Source: Anticarsia gemmatalis (Eukaryota; Arthropoda; Insecta; Lepidoptera; Erebidae). Taken from it: a stretch of 64,000 bases of DNA. The position numbers and the translations under genes were made by a program. The notes under the pieces were generated by a model. That model searched no databases. It saw only the letters and a program-made list of their open reading frames with translations, and was not told where the DNA came from. Below, piece by piece: positions 15,401-26,829 of this stretch. The stretch spans positions 11,325,001 to 11,389,000 of the forward strand of contig NC_134776.1 of the NCBI RefSeq assembly GCF_050436995.1. Reading direction: 5' to 3'. Numbering within the stretch: position 1 is the stretch's first letter; each line of letters begins with the position of its first letter.

Positions 15401-17400
15401 GTACTGTGTATAAATATACATAAGACATTTAATTGCCGCGACATTAATCATCTAAGTACCTTTAATATCTGATCTGAGTATTTCTTGCGATAGATTAATG
15501 CCGCCGTTATAAATAAATGCTAGTTGAGTATAAAAAGTATCATTTTCACGTCAGATTGGTCGCCGAGATGTCGATAAGAATAAATTAATTACTGTCTCAT
15601 ACGATGTTTTGATAAAAATGGTCAGAAGCCTTCGAAAATATGCGTCTGTTATGTTGGTGAGGTTTCGAAATCGTAGACGGAACGTAAACACGTCCTCAAG
15701 CGTCACCCTGCTTGCGACACACGCTGTATAATAACATAGACCAAAGACCTGTATTCTAATTGTTTTATACTAAGGACACTGTATAGGGAAAAAACTAAAT
15801 TTACATTGATGTTAAACCCTAAAATCACAATTGAACACTAAACTTGCTTACTAAAATTAATAATTATGAGTCTTAGTCAGTATACATTTTTTAGCAGGTG
15901 ATGAGATAGGTATCAATTTAGTAACGTTAAAAACGAACGTTTGAATTTTTTGCTAAAGAATTCTTAATTTCTTAGTCGATTTGTAAGTGTTGTATTCAGT
16001 TATGTATATTGATTGCTATCATTAATAAGTTGAGTTGCTCAATTTAATTTACCGATAACATTGTGCTTATTTTCAGTCAGTATTACCATTCATACGACAG
16101 TTATTGGGACAATGGTGTTGAATAACTTGAGAAGTCTAGAAGGCGAATAATAATTTTGTTAAAGGCATGCCGGAAACCAATATTTTTCACGAAAATATAT
16201 TATGTGCCTAGAATTTCATCCCTCATTTATAAAACAATGTGTTAGAACTAAAAATAAGCCTGTAATAAATGAGACCTATTATTTTCGGAGTAAGAACAAT
16301 AACTGATTTCACACATAAATGTTTTTCCTTCATCTAATTAATTGGTTATTCTAGGTATACATTTTTGAGCAAGGTAATACATGAATGACTAAGAAGCCTA
16401 TTTATTTTACAATACATAAGTAATATACGAGATTTTCCGTATTTGTCTCAATTTCATTGTTACTTGCAACAATAATTATCCTATTGTTTTCTCAAATAAA
16501 TCATTTTATTAATTTCAGTTTTATGATGAATATTCCTTAAACTATATAGGTCAATTCATTCTTGTCTTTTGAACGTGGTTGACGCCATTTTGTCGTACTG
16601 GTGAAATTAAGGACTTTAAGAAATAACGAATGTTTAACCTTTTTAAATTTTAGATTTTAGTTATTGATGCTTTTCTTAGTTGAATCAGAAAAAAAAACGC
16701 GAGTATTCATTTTTTTTAAATTTTGTAGTGGTTGAACATATTTGTTCTAAATCGATTTTTAATATCGTTGTACGACGCTCTTGACACCGTCACTATAAAG
16801 ACTCATTTTCGCAACTATTAACTGTTGCTTGTAATTAATTGTTATCTAGATATGTTATAGACGTGTTGACTAATGTATTTTACCTTCGAACATAATGATC
16901 TACAATTTAACTCGTATAAATATATTTTTTTAGGTGATAACTGCTATGTACTCATACAGAATTTTAGTATCACCTGTTCAAAGAATATAGTTTGACTTTA
17001 GGTAGAAACAACATGTAATTTTCTCGTTTTTGTAACGAGCCAATTATTAATGCCAATTCTTCTACTAATATACCTTACTTTCATAGGTTTCTAAACACCT
17101 ATTATAAATTGCAAGAATATAATTATTGGGAATACGTTTGCACAGAAACAAAGCGACTTGGTACCCATTATCTTTCATTACACTAATTATTTCTTAATTA
17201 AATGTGTACAATAATGTTAGATATCCACGTACTAGATAATGCAAGCGTCAACCGCAGACATAGTTGGACTTACATGTCAATATTATTACCTATTACAATA
17301 ATATTTACAATTACCTAACTGTTTGAAAGACACCCGCCATATTTTTTATTATATTCGTACATAATTTTACGTCTCGCTATGGTATTGATGTTATTAAAAT
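12480..17400. other. AT-rich non-coding stretch
   Basis: Apart from the palindromic element at 13.8 kb, I find no gene, tRNA or recognisable transposon here. Short open frames at 12.9, 13.2 and 13.9 kb lack splice context and family similarity. Confidence 0.55.
13780..13898. mobile_element. Short palindromic (MITE-like) inverted-repeat element
   Basis: The first ~50 bases of this 119-bp segment are nearly the reverse complement of the last ~50. Both ends, read inward, begin ACCCCCGGTT, then share CTGAG, TAGCGGTAGTTTAT and ATTCAATA, leaving a short central loop. The mismatches look like point decay. There is no coding capacity. The structure fits a fold-back or miniature inverted-repeat transposable element, and I recall similar CCCCCGGTT-ended elements in lepidopteran genomes. 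I see no clear target-site duplication. Confidence 0.7.
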
Positions 17401-17539
17401 AGGTCTTGAATGTACCAGTCGCGAGTGGATAATGCGCGAACAAAAGAATCAAACATACGCGTCGAATCCAACGCTACTTTTCACCGTATTGACGCCAGAT
17501 ATTCTTTTGAACAAAAAATCTTATATCTAGAAAAGGCAG

Positions 17540-18235
17540 ACAGAGAATTCATCGCGCCGTAGCTAGTTTTGAAGTTACAACGGCGGCCACTGAATATTTA
17601 CAAATACCGTCAGAGCTGTTAACCTTAACAGTACGACTCGCACGAAGTACGAGGTGCAGATAATCGGTGATCCAAGCTGTACGATGGCTATACTCTCCGC
17701 GGAACGCCAACGCATAATCTGCAAGTTTCGCAGATATCGTTGACTCGTGAAGGCGGCCGCGCATGCCGCGACGCTCCTTTCAAGGAGGTGCGGGTCTTTT
17801 GGAAAGTAACATCGAACTTCGGACGTGAACTCGCAATTGCAGACAGTCGCTGGGCCTGAGAAAAATATTTTAAAATAAACTCACCTATAGAAAAATTTCA
17901 GATGTCCAAACCGCTGCGTATTCCTTGCAGGTGTCTCGTGTCAAGAGAGTAGTCCGGTTTTGCATTCACGTACCGAAGCACGATCACACTGCGTGAGAGA
18001 AAGGGCGCGCAACTCGTTCACAAGTGAACACTATCGCGTGTTGTGGCTCGGCGGTGCGGTGCGAGAGTGGGCGTCGCGAAACCGTGTTGGCGTTCGCGGG
18101 TCTCAGCTTGAACTGAAGGCCGCGAGGTGCGGGGGCCACTTTATGGAAGCGCGAGCGCACCCCGCCGGCGGCGCGGCGCCCGCGCACCCGCCGCCGCAAC
18201 CTGTGACCACGAACCACAGCCTGAAAATTCATTAA
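17540..18235 (-). promoter_or_regulatory. GC/CpG-rich island with a candidate leftward 5' exon
   Basis: This ~700-bp stretch is strikingly richer in GC and CpG than everything around it, peaking at about 18,050-18,200. On the minus strand it ends in a strong 5' splice donor: CTATAG followed by GTGAGT, with the exon's last base at 17,885. That is what a promoter plus non-coding first exon of a leftward gene would look like. Both strands have open frames of 70-90 codons here, but high GC alone lengthens ORFs and none resembles a known protein. A minus-strand open frame at 17,549-17,764 lies just downstream of the donor and may be an alternative exon. No downstream exon was identified. Confidence 0.45.
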
Positions 18236-18239
18236 TCAT

Positions 18240-20100
18240 ATCATCCCATTTTTCCTTATACAATTTCTGCAATAACACTTCACATAACTTTGTTTTAATA
18301 TTTTACTGCATTTCCTTTCAAGCTAATTTATTTTAAGGGATAAGAAAACGAGTGAGTTTAAATCAAGTAATTAAATTAGATTTATCTAATAGTTGTTACA
18401 TACAATGATCACAGCTAAAACAAAAACTACAAATCGACAAATATTTACCCTCTACGAGATCACTTAAGAGTTGCAACATGGAAAAACCTACTTAGTATTA
18501 GCACCAGACTTAAAGCAGATACTGCTGGCTTCACCCAGTATCAAAGAAGTAAAAGATGGGCTTACAAAAAGACGACAAATGTACCTTGGAGGTCTGGATT
18601 TTTAATGATAAAAGCTGCCTAAAAAATATTGGGGATCTCTGGATTGAAAAGAATAGAAATAACTTTGTTGCTGCTATTGAAATTTCAAGTTAACAATTTA
18701 CAAGATAATTATGCAATCTGAGATTAAGCTACGACTACCTTTATAGTGTCAAAAAACAGATGTATAATTCACAAAATTGCAAATTACCTTAAGAAATATT
18801 GTTTGTTACATATTTGTGGCGTGGGGAATATATTTAGTTCAGTGACTCATAATCCCAACTTCGGGATAACAAATAATTCCATTACAATCACGTGAGACCC
18901 AAAGGCGAATGTTTTTGCGCAATATGCTGCAATTATAAGATGTGTCACCCATTCCTAATAACATCGCAGCAGTGTAGGGGTTGGGTTCTGGATAAGGGAA
19001 GTCGACTACATTAAGGGAAACGCGACCTTATTAACAATCAACATAATGACTAGACACAACGGCGTCTCTTACGTCTATTATGTTCCCACGCCAGGCTTCT
19101 ACTATTCATACTGAGCCCATTTTCAGCTTGAAGCTTGGTTCCTTGAGTGCCTATCTCGAGCATATTAAGTCTAACAATTTGTTGCTCAATAACGATCTTA
19201 TATACATTTCATTACGGCAAGGAATGCTATGATATGATAGCACAAATACGGGGTGGAGGATGGTTTAAGTCTTTTGCTAAAAAGGTGTTTGAAGTGTATA
19301 CCGCGATGGAACCAATAGATAAAGATATCTACGTAGGTACTATTCAGAAGTTCTTACCAGTCATAATAATTCTTCTATGTAAAAGGAAAACCTTGTCATT
19401 AGCTGCTGTCAAAAAGAAGCTTGTCACTGCAGTAATGTTGAGGAAGGAGGCACCTTGTAATCATCTCTTTGTTGTCGGTATTTGTAGGTTATACTCATTT
19501 ATTGTGTTCATGGATAAGCGCAACATATTGTTGAACTAAATGCAAAGAGTATTATATTTTTAAATTGGCTTAATAACCCTCGGTGCGTTATTACTGTCAT
19601 CATGAAAGGAATCAATCAAAGCGCATGCATTGTCCCCTGGACTTTTCCACAGCAACTAGTTGGAGGACACCGTAATCGCTATTATAAATGTGATCATGCG
19701 CTGTCCGTACTGTTATTACTTGTGTTAGTTATTTTTAAACACAACACACTATTATTTTTAATAATTTCTTAATAAAATGTTAAAATTTACCCAATTTCAA
19801 CTCTGCTACGTTGCTACTCTTAGAAAATTGGCGGATGATGTTATCGATTTTTAAAATGCTTAGAATGTCGGGGCTTAATTGAGTCAAAACATCTTAAGGA
19901 AAATTGTATCTTTGATTTATTAATACCTACTTACAAAAAAATTTCCTTAAATTTTTATCTTCTTTTTAGACATTAATGTATGAAATGGAATTCAAATTAC
20001 GAATTTAAATCAGAATCAAATAAAATGGTGGAATCGTTTTTGCGATAATATTAACTAAATTCTATAACCGAATGCATGACACGGCAAAAAGTTCAGGCCA
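18240..20100. other. AT-rich stretch without a supported gene
   Basis: The longest open frame on the plus strand (19,147-19,539, 130 codons, opening at GTG) has no recognisable domain, and one ORF of this length is expected by chance in a 64-kb AT-rich window. I see no splice context around it. Confidence 0.5.
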
Positions 20101-20126
20101 CTCATTTAGCTTTTCCATTTTCACCA

Positions 20127-20190
20127 TGGTCCCGAGGCTAAGGCATTCGACTTAAGAACAAGAGGTCGTGAGTTCGTATCCCACTCATTT
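20127..20190 (+). repeat. tRNA-like SINE head
   Basis: The segment contains a Pol III A-box-like GGCTAAGGCATT, then about 30 bases later a B-box-like GAGTTCGTATCCC, the spacing found in tRNA-derived SINEs. It does not fold into a proper tRNA. The downstream body is too diverged to delimit. Confidence 0.4.
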
Positions 20191-20589
20191 TACCATCGAC
20201 TTCAACAACCCTTTTATAACACAAGCCAACCACCTTCTTAAAACTTTATGGAACATAACTCGAAAAAACTACTTGTTATTACTTTTATAACATCTTTACT
20301 TTTTACAACATACATTTTTAATTTCGTCGGCGGCCATGCTGTTTTGCTAATTAAATTTCTCTGCCTAGGACCGCCCCCTACGTTGCAACGATGCAACTAC
20401 CCCTCAATAGATGGCATTGCACAAGGATGCGCTCATATTTTAATACTTATACGGTAATGCAAGTGGCCTGCATCATCAAATTCGTTCTGTAAAATTCACT
20501 ATCGTCATTTACAAGGGTATGAACTGGATTAGCCGTAGTCTTGAGGTATAGTTTCAAAATTTGTTTTTAAGTTTTAAAAAGGTGTGAAA

Positions 20590-20985
20590 TAGTTTGCCCC
20601 GCCCACAGGAATGCATAGAGAAAGCATAATCCAATCGGGAACGGGCCTCATCTCCCTCATTCAAAGGAGGCCTGTCCTCCGCTAAATTACGCTATTTCCT
20701 AATAGAGGGCACTTTCAATGCCAAAGGACTACAGCTTTACAAAAAAATCTAACTCACAATTTACTCATGTTTGTGTCTATTGACCCATTCAATAAGGATT
20801 GTGACAGGAAAAACGATATTTCGGCATATTTTGCTTAGTAGAGAATGAAACATGAAATGTGGAATTATAGGAAATGCTACATCGCGATATCAGAGTTTTC
20901 CCTAAACGTAGTATAAATACCAGCAAAAAATATCATTTTCAACGTGAATGCCCACATTCACGTTTGCTTATTAGTATGGATCAGT
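20590..20985 (+). repeat. Unrecognised dispersed repeat, copy 1
   Basis: This copy shares ordered modules with copies at 24.8, 25.9 and 31.2 kb. First comes a C-rich run leading to ACGCTATTTCCTAATAGAGGGCAC split around 20,690. About 200 bases later comes an ATCGCGATATCAGAGTTTT block (20,880), then a hairpin at 20,941-20,964 (arms AACGTGAATG and CATTCACGTT, loop CCCA). In the other copies the same arms are about 70 bases apart, so this copy seems to have lost the loop region. No coding capacity is visible. I do not recognise the family. Confidence 0.5.
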
Positions 20986-21344
20986 GCCCCATTGGATAAT
21001 TTGACGACTGTATTGTTGACGCATTCCAGTGAGACACTGATTTAGTATTGTTTCTTTTTTCAGTAACTTTATATTTGTAACGTTTTTTTTCTGTTTAGTA
21101 GTTGCTATATTATTATCCGAAGCCTTTAATGACGCGATATTGTCGCGTTAAACACATATTCACACGCGCATATAATATACTGTCCATTTTTTATAATAAT
21201 GCAATTTATTTTTAATAAATTTAAGATACATTATTTGAAAAAGATACTATTCGAGTGTTGCACACACTATTTTCCTAGAAAACGTAAGGGACTCTGCAAT
21301 TCTTTGTTAAACAATTTAAAAACTCTTAGGCTTAGAAAGCATCC

Positions 21345-21505
21345 TCAGGACTTCTCCTTACAATAAAAACAAGTGACAATAATTTTTAATACACATACAA
21401 AGTTCAAAAAGTTCGAAAAATCATTTGCGTTTTGACTTGGTTTTGAACCCTCGGTCACTTGCGTGTGACGCGAATGCTTATGCCGCTCGGCTATCCGCCA
21501 ACTGA
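21345..21505 (-). repeat. tRNA-derived SINE (lepidopteran type), minus strand
   Basis: Read on the minus strand, the head has an A box TAGCCGAGCGGCA (21,481-21,493) and a B box GGGTTCAAAAC (21,440-21,450). A body with TTCGAACTTTTTGAACTTTG and a stretch close to AAAATTATTGTCACTTG follows. This order matches a widespread lepidopteran SINE whose body I recall as 'TTATGTGTGTA...AATTATCATTTGTTTCAACGG'. The 64-codon open frame across it is an artefact of the repeat. Confidence 0.65.
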
Positions 21506-22106
21506 TGAAGCAGTAAAGTTCAGTTAGACTCCATAAATACTTAGTATTATTGAAATCGTGTTGGCTTGCGTATAGCATTTAGTATTGGGGTAAAACAGTA
21601 GCATTGCATTGTAAAATAATTTCCTTTTAAAAATATATTTTGGCTGTTGTAAGTAAATTAGACCCCTTTCAGTCCATTTAAAAACGGGCTAATTGCGTTT
21701 AAGCCGCGCGCAATAAAGGGTTAAGTTGCTCATCGTCATCATGCAATCTAAGAAAGGATATTTTTTATTACTTTGCGTTATCTTGAGGATATCCCATCGA
21801 TTAGCACAATAAAATAGTGAAGGTTGTTTTTGTTTTACTTTTATGTTAGTTTGACTCCCCGTTATTGCCAAAACTTATAAAATCAATGCAGGTCTATTAA
21901 TTTTAATAAAAAAGTATGTTTCCTTTCAGTGAATTAAGGAATTATCAATATTAATAAGACTTTCCTCCATGGCCATTGGACAATCTTTTATTGCCACCTG
22001 TAGGTATATCTTTATTTTAAAGGTGAACAATTCTGTACTAATTATTCTATTTAATTCTGAATAATTTATATTTATGCAAATTACAGGTTTTTAGTACTAA
22101 GAGGTA

Positions 22107-22160
22107 CTAAGCTATGCTACGGATAGACGGACAGACATGATGAAATTATAAGGGTTCTAA
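22107..22160 (+). repeat. Fragment of an abundant lepidopteran interspersed repeat
   Basis: The phrase GACGGACAGACATGATGAAA followed by TTATAAGGGTTC closely matches the conserved end of a very common lepidopteran repeat (recalled consensus 'gacagacatgacgaa...ataagggttccg'). The rest of the element is not recognisable. Same family as the relic at 4.8 kb. Confidence 0.5.
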
Positions 22161-23103
22161 TGGAGGCCTAAATTATTTATTTTTATTTAATATATCGAAA
22201 CTTATTCAATATTTTTAATTAATTATCTACGTCAACATTGTCAACACAATAAAAAATAGAAACAATAAAAGTACCATACGCGTCCCATAAATAAATAGAT
22301 GATCCTTCGTAATACATATCTAATATATAATTATACTTTTCGAATAATATACGATACATTTATTCTGCCACCAACAGCTATTTTACTGTTGCACAAAAGA
22401 TCATCAAGTTAGTCAAATTGAGATTGAGAACTTTACATAGAACCGTCACCCTCTAAAAACTGAATAGAATTCAAATTCAAAATTATTTATTTCATTTTAT
22501 TATTACTTCAAAATTCTCAAACCTAATACAATAAGAGAGAGAAATCATCAATCTATAGCTATATTTATTTTTATTTGTTGTACTGCCTTCACAAGTTTAC
22601 TCTAAATTTAGATAGATTTAATTAAAAGTTGTTATATTAGGCCCTTTAAAAGTATGTTTTAACCATCTGAGCTAGTGGATTCTGTATCTCAGGAGGTACC
22701 TAGGCTGTTTCCTATTTAGTGCGACTAGTGTTTAAGTTATCCAAAATAGAAGAATAGACAATTTGTTACTTTTTTTAGTAGTAAACTGGCTTCTAGTAGT
22801 AGGTCATCTTTAGTAGTCTTAGTGCATACATACGTAATATTGGTATAGACCGAAGAACGCCATTTGGTCCATACAAACTTCCCTTGCCTCTAACACATCC
22901 ATACATCTTGTCATAAAGGACTGCCGGTTACGAGTACTTTGTACCTTTTGTATGACATCACTGATATGATCCGAGTATGTCTTTCTTCTAAGTAGATATA
23001 TTAACTGGAAATCTATCGACGAGAAAGATGATGAGTCTTATCTTAGACATTAAAAATATTTAAAAGTAGGTTATACTAAACAAAAAGTATCTAGGTGTTC
23101 TAT

Positions 23104-23172
23104 AACAGTTTTAACTTCAAAAAGTTATTAGCGCGTTGACTTAGAATAAGCTTATACCACTCGGCCGCCAAT
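23104..23172 (-). repeat. Truncated tRNA-derived SINE, minus strand
   Basis: On the minus strand, GGCGGCCGAGTGGTATAAG (23,151-23,169) is an A-box region almost identical to the SINE heads at 21.5 and 25.7 kb. The B box appears deleted: the sequence runs through a short spacer into AACTTTTTGAAGTTA, which is the body motif of the same SINE. Confidence 0.5.
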
Positions 23173-23275
23173 CATTATCATTCAGGAAAATACAAAGGAA
23201 TACAATTTTGTCTCGTCGGCTATGTTCGCGGCTACCTTCAAAATTAAGCTCTTATAAGTAAGTATCAGTAACTCT

Positions 23276-23525
23276 GTAGCGCGGCTCGACTGTTTAACAA
23301 GATGTAAGACTTCTTACAGTTACTTAAAAAAATGCTTTTTGCGAGCGAAAACCGCAATAGAATAACATTGGTAGCATTACTTTTAATCGTCTTTAAAAAA
23401 ACGTACAGATAAGTTTCTCAATTGAATTGTGTTTTCATTTTTTTCAATTTTTTTGTTGTGTGTCTTTCTTTTGGTGTCGCGGCTCGACTGTTAAATAGAT
23501 ATAAGACAGCTTTGCTATGTTACTT
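23276..23525 (+). repeat. Pair of diverged direct repeats about 200 bp apart
   Basis: Two stretches share the same order of words: CGCGGCTCGACTGTT, then (A)GATGTAAGAC or AGATATAAGAC, then a short gap and GTTACTT. The first begins near 23,279 and the second near 23,478. The intervening ~150 bases are not obviously repeated. This looks like an old duplication or two fragments of one repeat. Confidence 0.4.
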
Positions 23526-23714
23526 TTATCCGTCCACAAACAAACATATAGAAAATGTTTCACTAGGTCATATTTGTCGCAAAAGTCAAAAAACATAAAT
23601 AACAACTAACATTTCTCATGATCATAGTTGTTTTGTAACAAAATTAGTAAAATTATATCACACACTAACTCGATGCAAAACTTATAAAACTAACTTTTAT
23701 GCTTTTGAACATTT

Positions 23715-23815
23715 TTAGGGGAACATGGGATCTCTCGCCGCCGGGACGGGTTGGGCGGAGCCAGGACGCGACGTGGGCGGGGCTTATTCAAGGGTCGCAA
23801 AATTTGTGGGGAAAG
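23715..23815. other. Short GC-rich patch
   Basis: About 100 bases rich in G and C interrupt AT-rich DNA (CGCCGCCGGGACGGGTT, then GGGCGGAGCC and GGGCGGGGCTT). It carries GGGCGG boxes like those in some promoters, but no first exon or donor is evident nearby. It may instead belong to the unrecognised repeat family, which has C-rich tracts on the other strand. Confidence 0.3.
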
Positions 23816-24779
23816 AGCAATAAATTAAAATTCTAGACAGATACGACACGGTTTTCGGGTGTACCTTTGTAGTTTATTACCTCTCATCTAATAGGACTTT
23901 TATCAATTGTGTGGAATTACAGAATATATATTTTTACGAAAATTACAAAAGTGAAAGTGGTTTATGTATGTGTAGTGATTGTATGTCTTATTTTACGTGA
24001 AAACAAATATCACAATTTGTATACAATTTTCTTATCTTATTCTATATCTTATCTTTATTCTAAGGGAGAAATGTAAGGTTTTATTAATTTACATGAAATG
24101 CTACTTACTTACATGAAACGTAGTAAAGTTTTAGGAGTTTTTTTAGATACTTTCCATAACACTATGTTTAGAATATATTCTTTGTAAAATAGTGAAAATA
24201 TGATTGTAGTTTAAGTACTATCAAACACTGTTTTTGTTACGATTTATGCAGCTTGTATAACATACTTTGGTAAAGGCATAACAGATTTGATAGTTTATAT
24301 ACGGGCTCTTGACCAAATACGTAGGTAGCAAGTTAGGCATATTCTTAGCACTTCACTGCTAAATTTCACCCCTGTCTAGTCTATACAAAATTTAAGCTAT
24401 TGAACACTAGATGGCAGGGATACGGTTGATAAAGCCTCTATGTGTGCGTCATGGTGTAGGAAAACCCGGGTTCATATAAAGGTCGAAATTCGTAAACTAG
24501 TTAAAATAAACTATATTACCCTATTTTCTACAAATTGAAAGCAAATACGTTACAAAAATATTTGTTTATATTTTTTTGGTAATTATTTTTTGATGAAACG
24601 TATTCAACTGACTCACTTTAGTCCCAAATTCGCATTTTACGCTTAGAGTAGTTTCAGTTCGAAAAACCTAAAAACTAATGATTAAACTCTAATATTGTCT
24701 TCAAAAAATTAGTAGAACTGTTCTGTATGAAAATTAGACATTTTTTATTAACATAAATGCTTTAAAATTGCAATTAAAG

Positions 24780-25175
24780 CCCCTGCTACAGTCAGTCTCA
24801 CAGTTTTTCTCAACAGAGGGCCGCGACCTTTGCGATTCACGAAAACCCATGTCTGCTATGCGTGTTTTTTCCTAATTTCTATTTTTACATTTATCGGAAC
24901 TCTTATTTTCCTTTGGAATCATAATTTAATGATAAAATACTATGTATTCACCTGTATTTATCTATTCAATTAAACGTATAAAACGTACGATTAGCGAAAA
25001 TGCTGCATCGCGCTAACGGATTTTTCGGCCAAACTAGTATAAATACAAGTTCGGAATGTAGTAGTTTGACGTAAATGTGATAATTTTCGGAGACCTAAGG
25101 CTAGCCTATTACCACCGCTAAATAAATTACACGACCTTTAGGACCGAAACTGTATCACATTCACGTTTTGTTATT
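24780..25175 (+). repeat. Unrecognised dispersed repeat, copy 2
   Basis: Module A is seen as TTTTTCTCAACAGAGGGC near 24,806. Module B is GCTGCATCGCGCTAACGGA at 25,002, then TAGTATAAATACAAGTTCGG. The stem-loop arms ACGTAAATGTGATA (25,069-25,082) and TATCACATTCACGT (25,153-25,166) pair at 13 of 14 positions. Between the arms is CCTAAGGCTAGCCTATTACCA, also seen in copies 3 and 6. The copy ends with TTTTGTTATTTTAGG. No ORF. Confidence 0.55.
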
Positions 25176-25659
25176 TTAGGTTAATTACATAAAATTAAAT
25201 TTCGCTAGTAAAATAAATGTTTAAAAAACAATAATATTATTAAAAGATTTTTTTTTCTAAATTATGTGTACCTATTAAAAATAGAATTAACGCTGGTTCT
25301 AGAGCCGAAGTGTAATACTGTAATAAAGAAACTTCGCATACCCAAAATATTTTTTTTTCTGAGGAATGACTTTCATAAATTATTTCATACTTTATTTTAT
25401 TTTGAAAACGAATAAAATGTATCTTTGTAACTGCCATAATTTTTTTAGTACCTATGCAAAAAAGGAATAATTTTCTTGAATCCTTTAAGCATTATAAAAA
25501 CATCATACACCAAATTCTCCCTTATCGGTAAATTAAATATTATAAGTTTATCTCCCCATAATAATGTATAAAACTTATATATTATCTATAAACTTTTTTA
25601 TCCAATTTACTTTCGAAAACAATCAAAATTTATTAACTCCAATCTTAAATATGAACAAT

Positions 25660-25800
25660 GGTAGCCGAGTGGTATAAGTACGACTCCCAGAAAAAGAAAT
25701 CGAAGGTTCAAAACACACCAAAATCTTTTAAACCTTTTATCGAATTTTGAAATTGTTAGCAATTATTTAGAATTAATTTCAGGTGCAAGTTTTGCATATT
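25660..25800 (+). repeat. tRNA-derived SINE, plus strand
   Basis: The A box GGTAGCCGAGTGG (25,660-25,672) and B box AGGTTCAAAAC (25,704-25,714) have the spacing of a tRNA-derived Pol III promoter. The downstream AATTATTTAGAATTAATTTC resembles the body of the SINE at 21.4 and 29.6 kb. The acceptor stem is absent, so this is not a functional tRNA gene. Confidence 0.6.
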
Positions 25801-25844
25801 TAACAGAAAATTCTCGTTTTACAAATCAATACATCTCTTTTTCA

Positions 25845-26290
25845 GAGCCTGCACTTTCGCCACCTGCCACCCTCATATGCCTCCCTCCTCCCACCGTGTA
25901 ATTTCGCTATTTCCTCACAGATGGCTATTTTCAGGTCCGGGAAGGTTTTGCAATCATCAAAATTTGGCAGTTTTTCAAGTTTTGAGATTCGTCACCGATT
26001 TAATCCGATATTTTTTTATTGTATCTGTACTTTATCGACATGCTCAATTTATTCACGTTTATTTTTTACGGCTCAATTCCGTGTATAACCTTCAGTAAGG
26101 GAAAGTGCTGCATCGCGCTATCGGAGTTTTAGCCAAAACATGAATCAGTTCAAGTTCCGTATTTGTCCTTTCGGCGACCATGTCATGTGTTTCAGATCCT
26201 TAGGCTAGCCGTTTAAGATCGCTCTATAAAACAAGGACTGAATTACTCATGACATTATCGCTTTTGCTATTTTGGATAATATTATGTCAA
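25845..26290 (+). repeat. Unrecognised dispersed repeat, copy 3
   Basis: Module A here is a C-rich run, then TTTCGCTATTTCCTCACAGA (25,900). Module B is GTGCTGCATCGCGCTATCGG at 26,105, then CAGTTCAAGTTCCG. The inner part has CTTAGGCTAGCC and an inverted pair ATGTCATG / CATGACAT around it, followed by TTTTGCTATTTTGG. An open frame of 73 codons inside it is incidental. Confidence 0.55.
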
Positions 26291-26618
26291 ATATGCGTAT
26301 TTGTATAAACAACAATATTTAAAAGTGCATCTCACAAATCTCTATTTTTAATGATCTAACTTATAATGTTTATAGGAGACAAAGAGCAACAGTTTATCAT
26401 ATTTGATATACTTAAACGCACATTAACATTTAGCTACAAGTACACAAGGAGTACAATGTCCGAAGATTAATATTTTCTTAGGTAGATAGTGTGTTTTGGA
26501 AAATTGTTGAATACATATCGTGAACGAAAATATATGAGTATTCGGCGCGTCGACGGGACCCGAGCGGTCGATATTGCGCAAAATCACGTGTTCTACAATA
26601 TTATACGTTTGACTTCCT

Positions 26619-26810
26619 ACCTGGTCTGATCGGTAGTGTATACAACTGCTGATCGCGAGATCTCGGTTTCGATACCCAGGTCGGACAAATTGCTATTGGT
26701 CTTTTTCAAATTTATATTTGAATATTTCTCAATAGTAGTCTGAAGTTTGGTAACATACCCGGTATACAGCAATAGACTTGTCTCTTTGTTTTTACATGAG
26801 AAAACATTGT
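26619..26810 (+). repeat. tRNA-derived SINE with an intact-looking head
   Basis: The head has CTGGTCTGATCGGTAGTG (A-box region, about 26,621) and CTCGGTTTCGATACCCAGG (B-box region, about 26,663). The body reads GTCTGAAGTTTGGTAACATA then CCCGGTATACAGCAATAGAC, which matches a lepidopteran SINE 3' region I recall ('TGGAGTTTGGTAACGT...CCCGGTATATGGCAATAGGC'). A relative of this 3' region sits in a DNAJC11 intron at 46.0 kb in the opposite orientation. The right end abuts the transposon beginning at 26,830. Confidence 0.6.
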
Positions 26811-26829
26811 ATAGGGCGAAACATACATA

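Noticed and set aside
17960..18336. Arginine/alanine-rich ORFs of 69-91 codons on both strands of the GC island
   Set aside because: Their length and composition follow from high GC content; no family resemblance.
19147..19539. 130-codon plus-strand open frame
   Set aside because: It opens at GTG, not ATG, and has no domain or splice context. About one or two ORFs of this length are expected by chance in 64 kb of AT-rich DNA.
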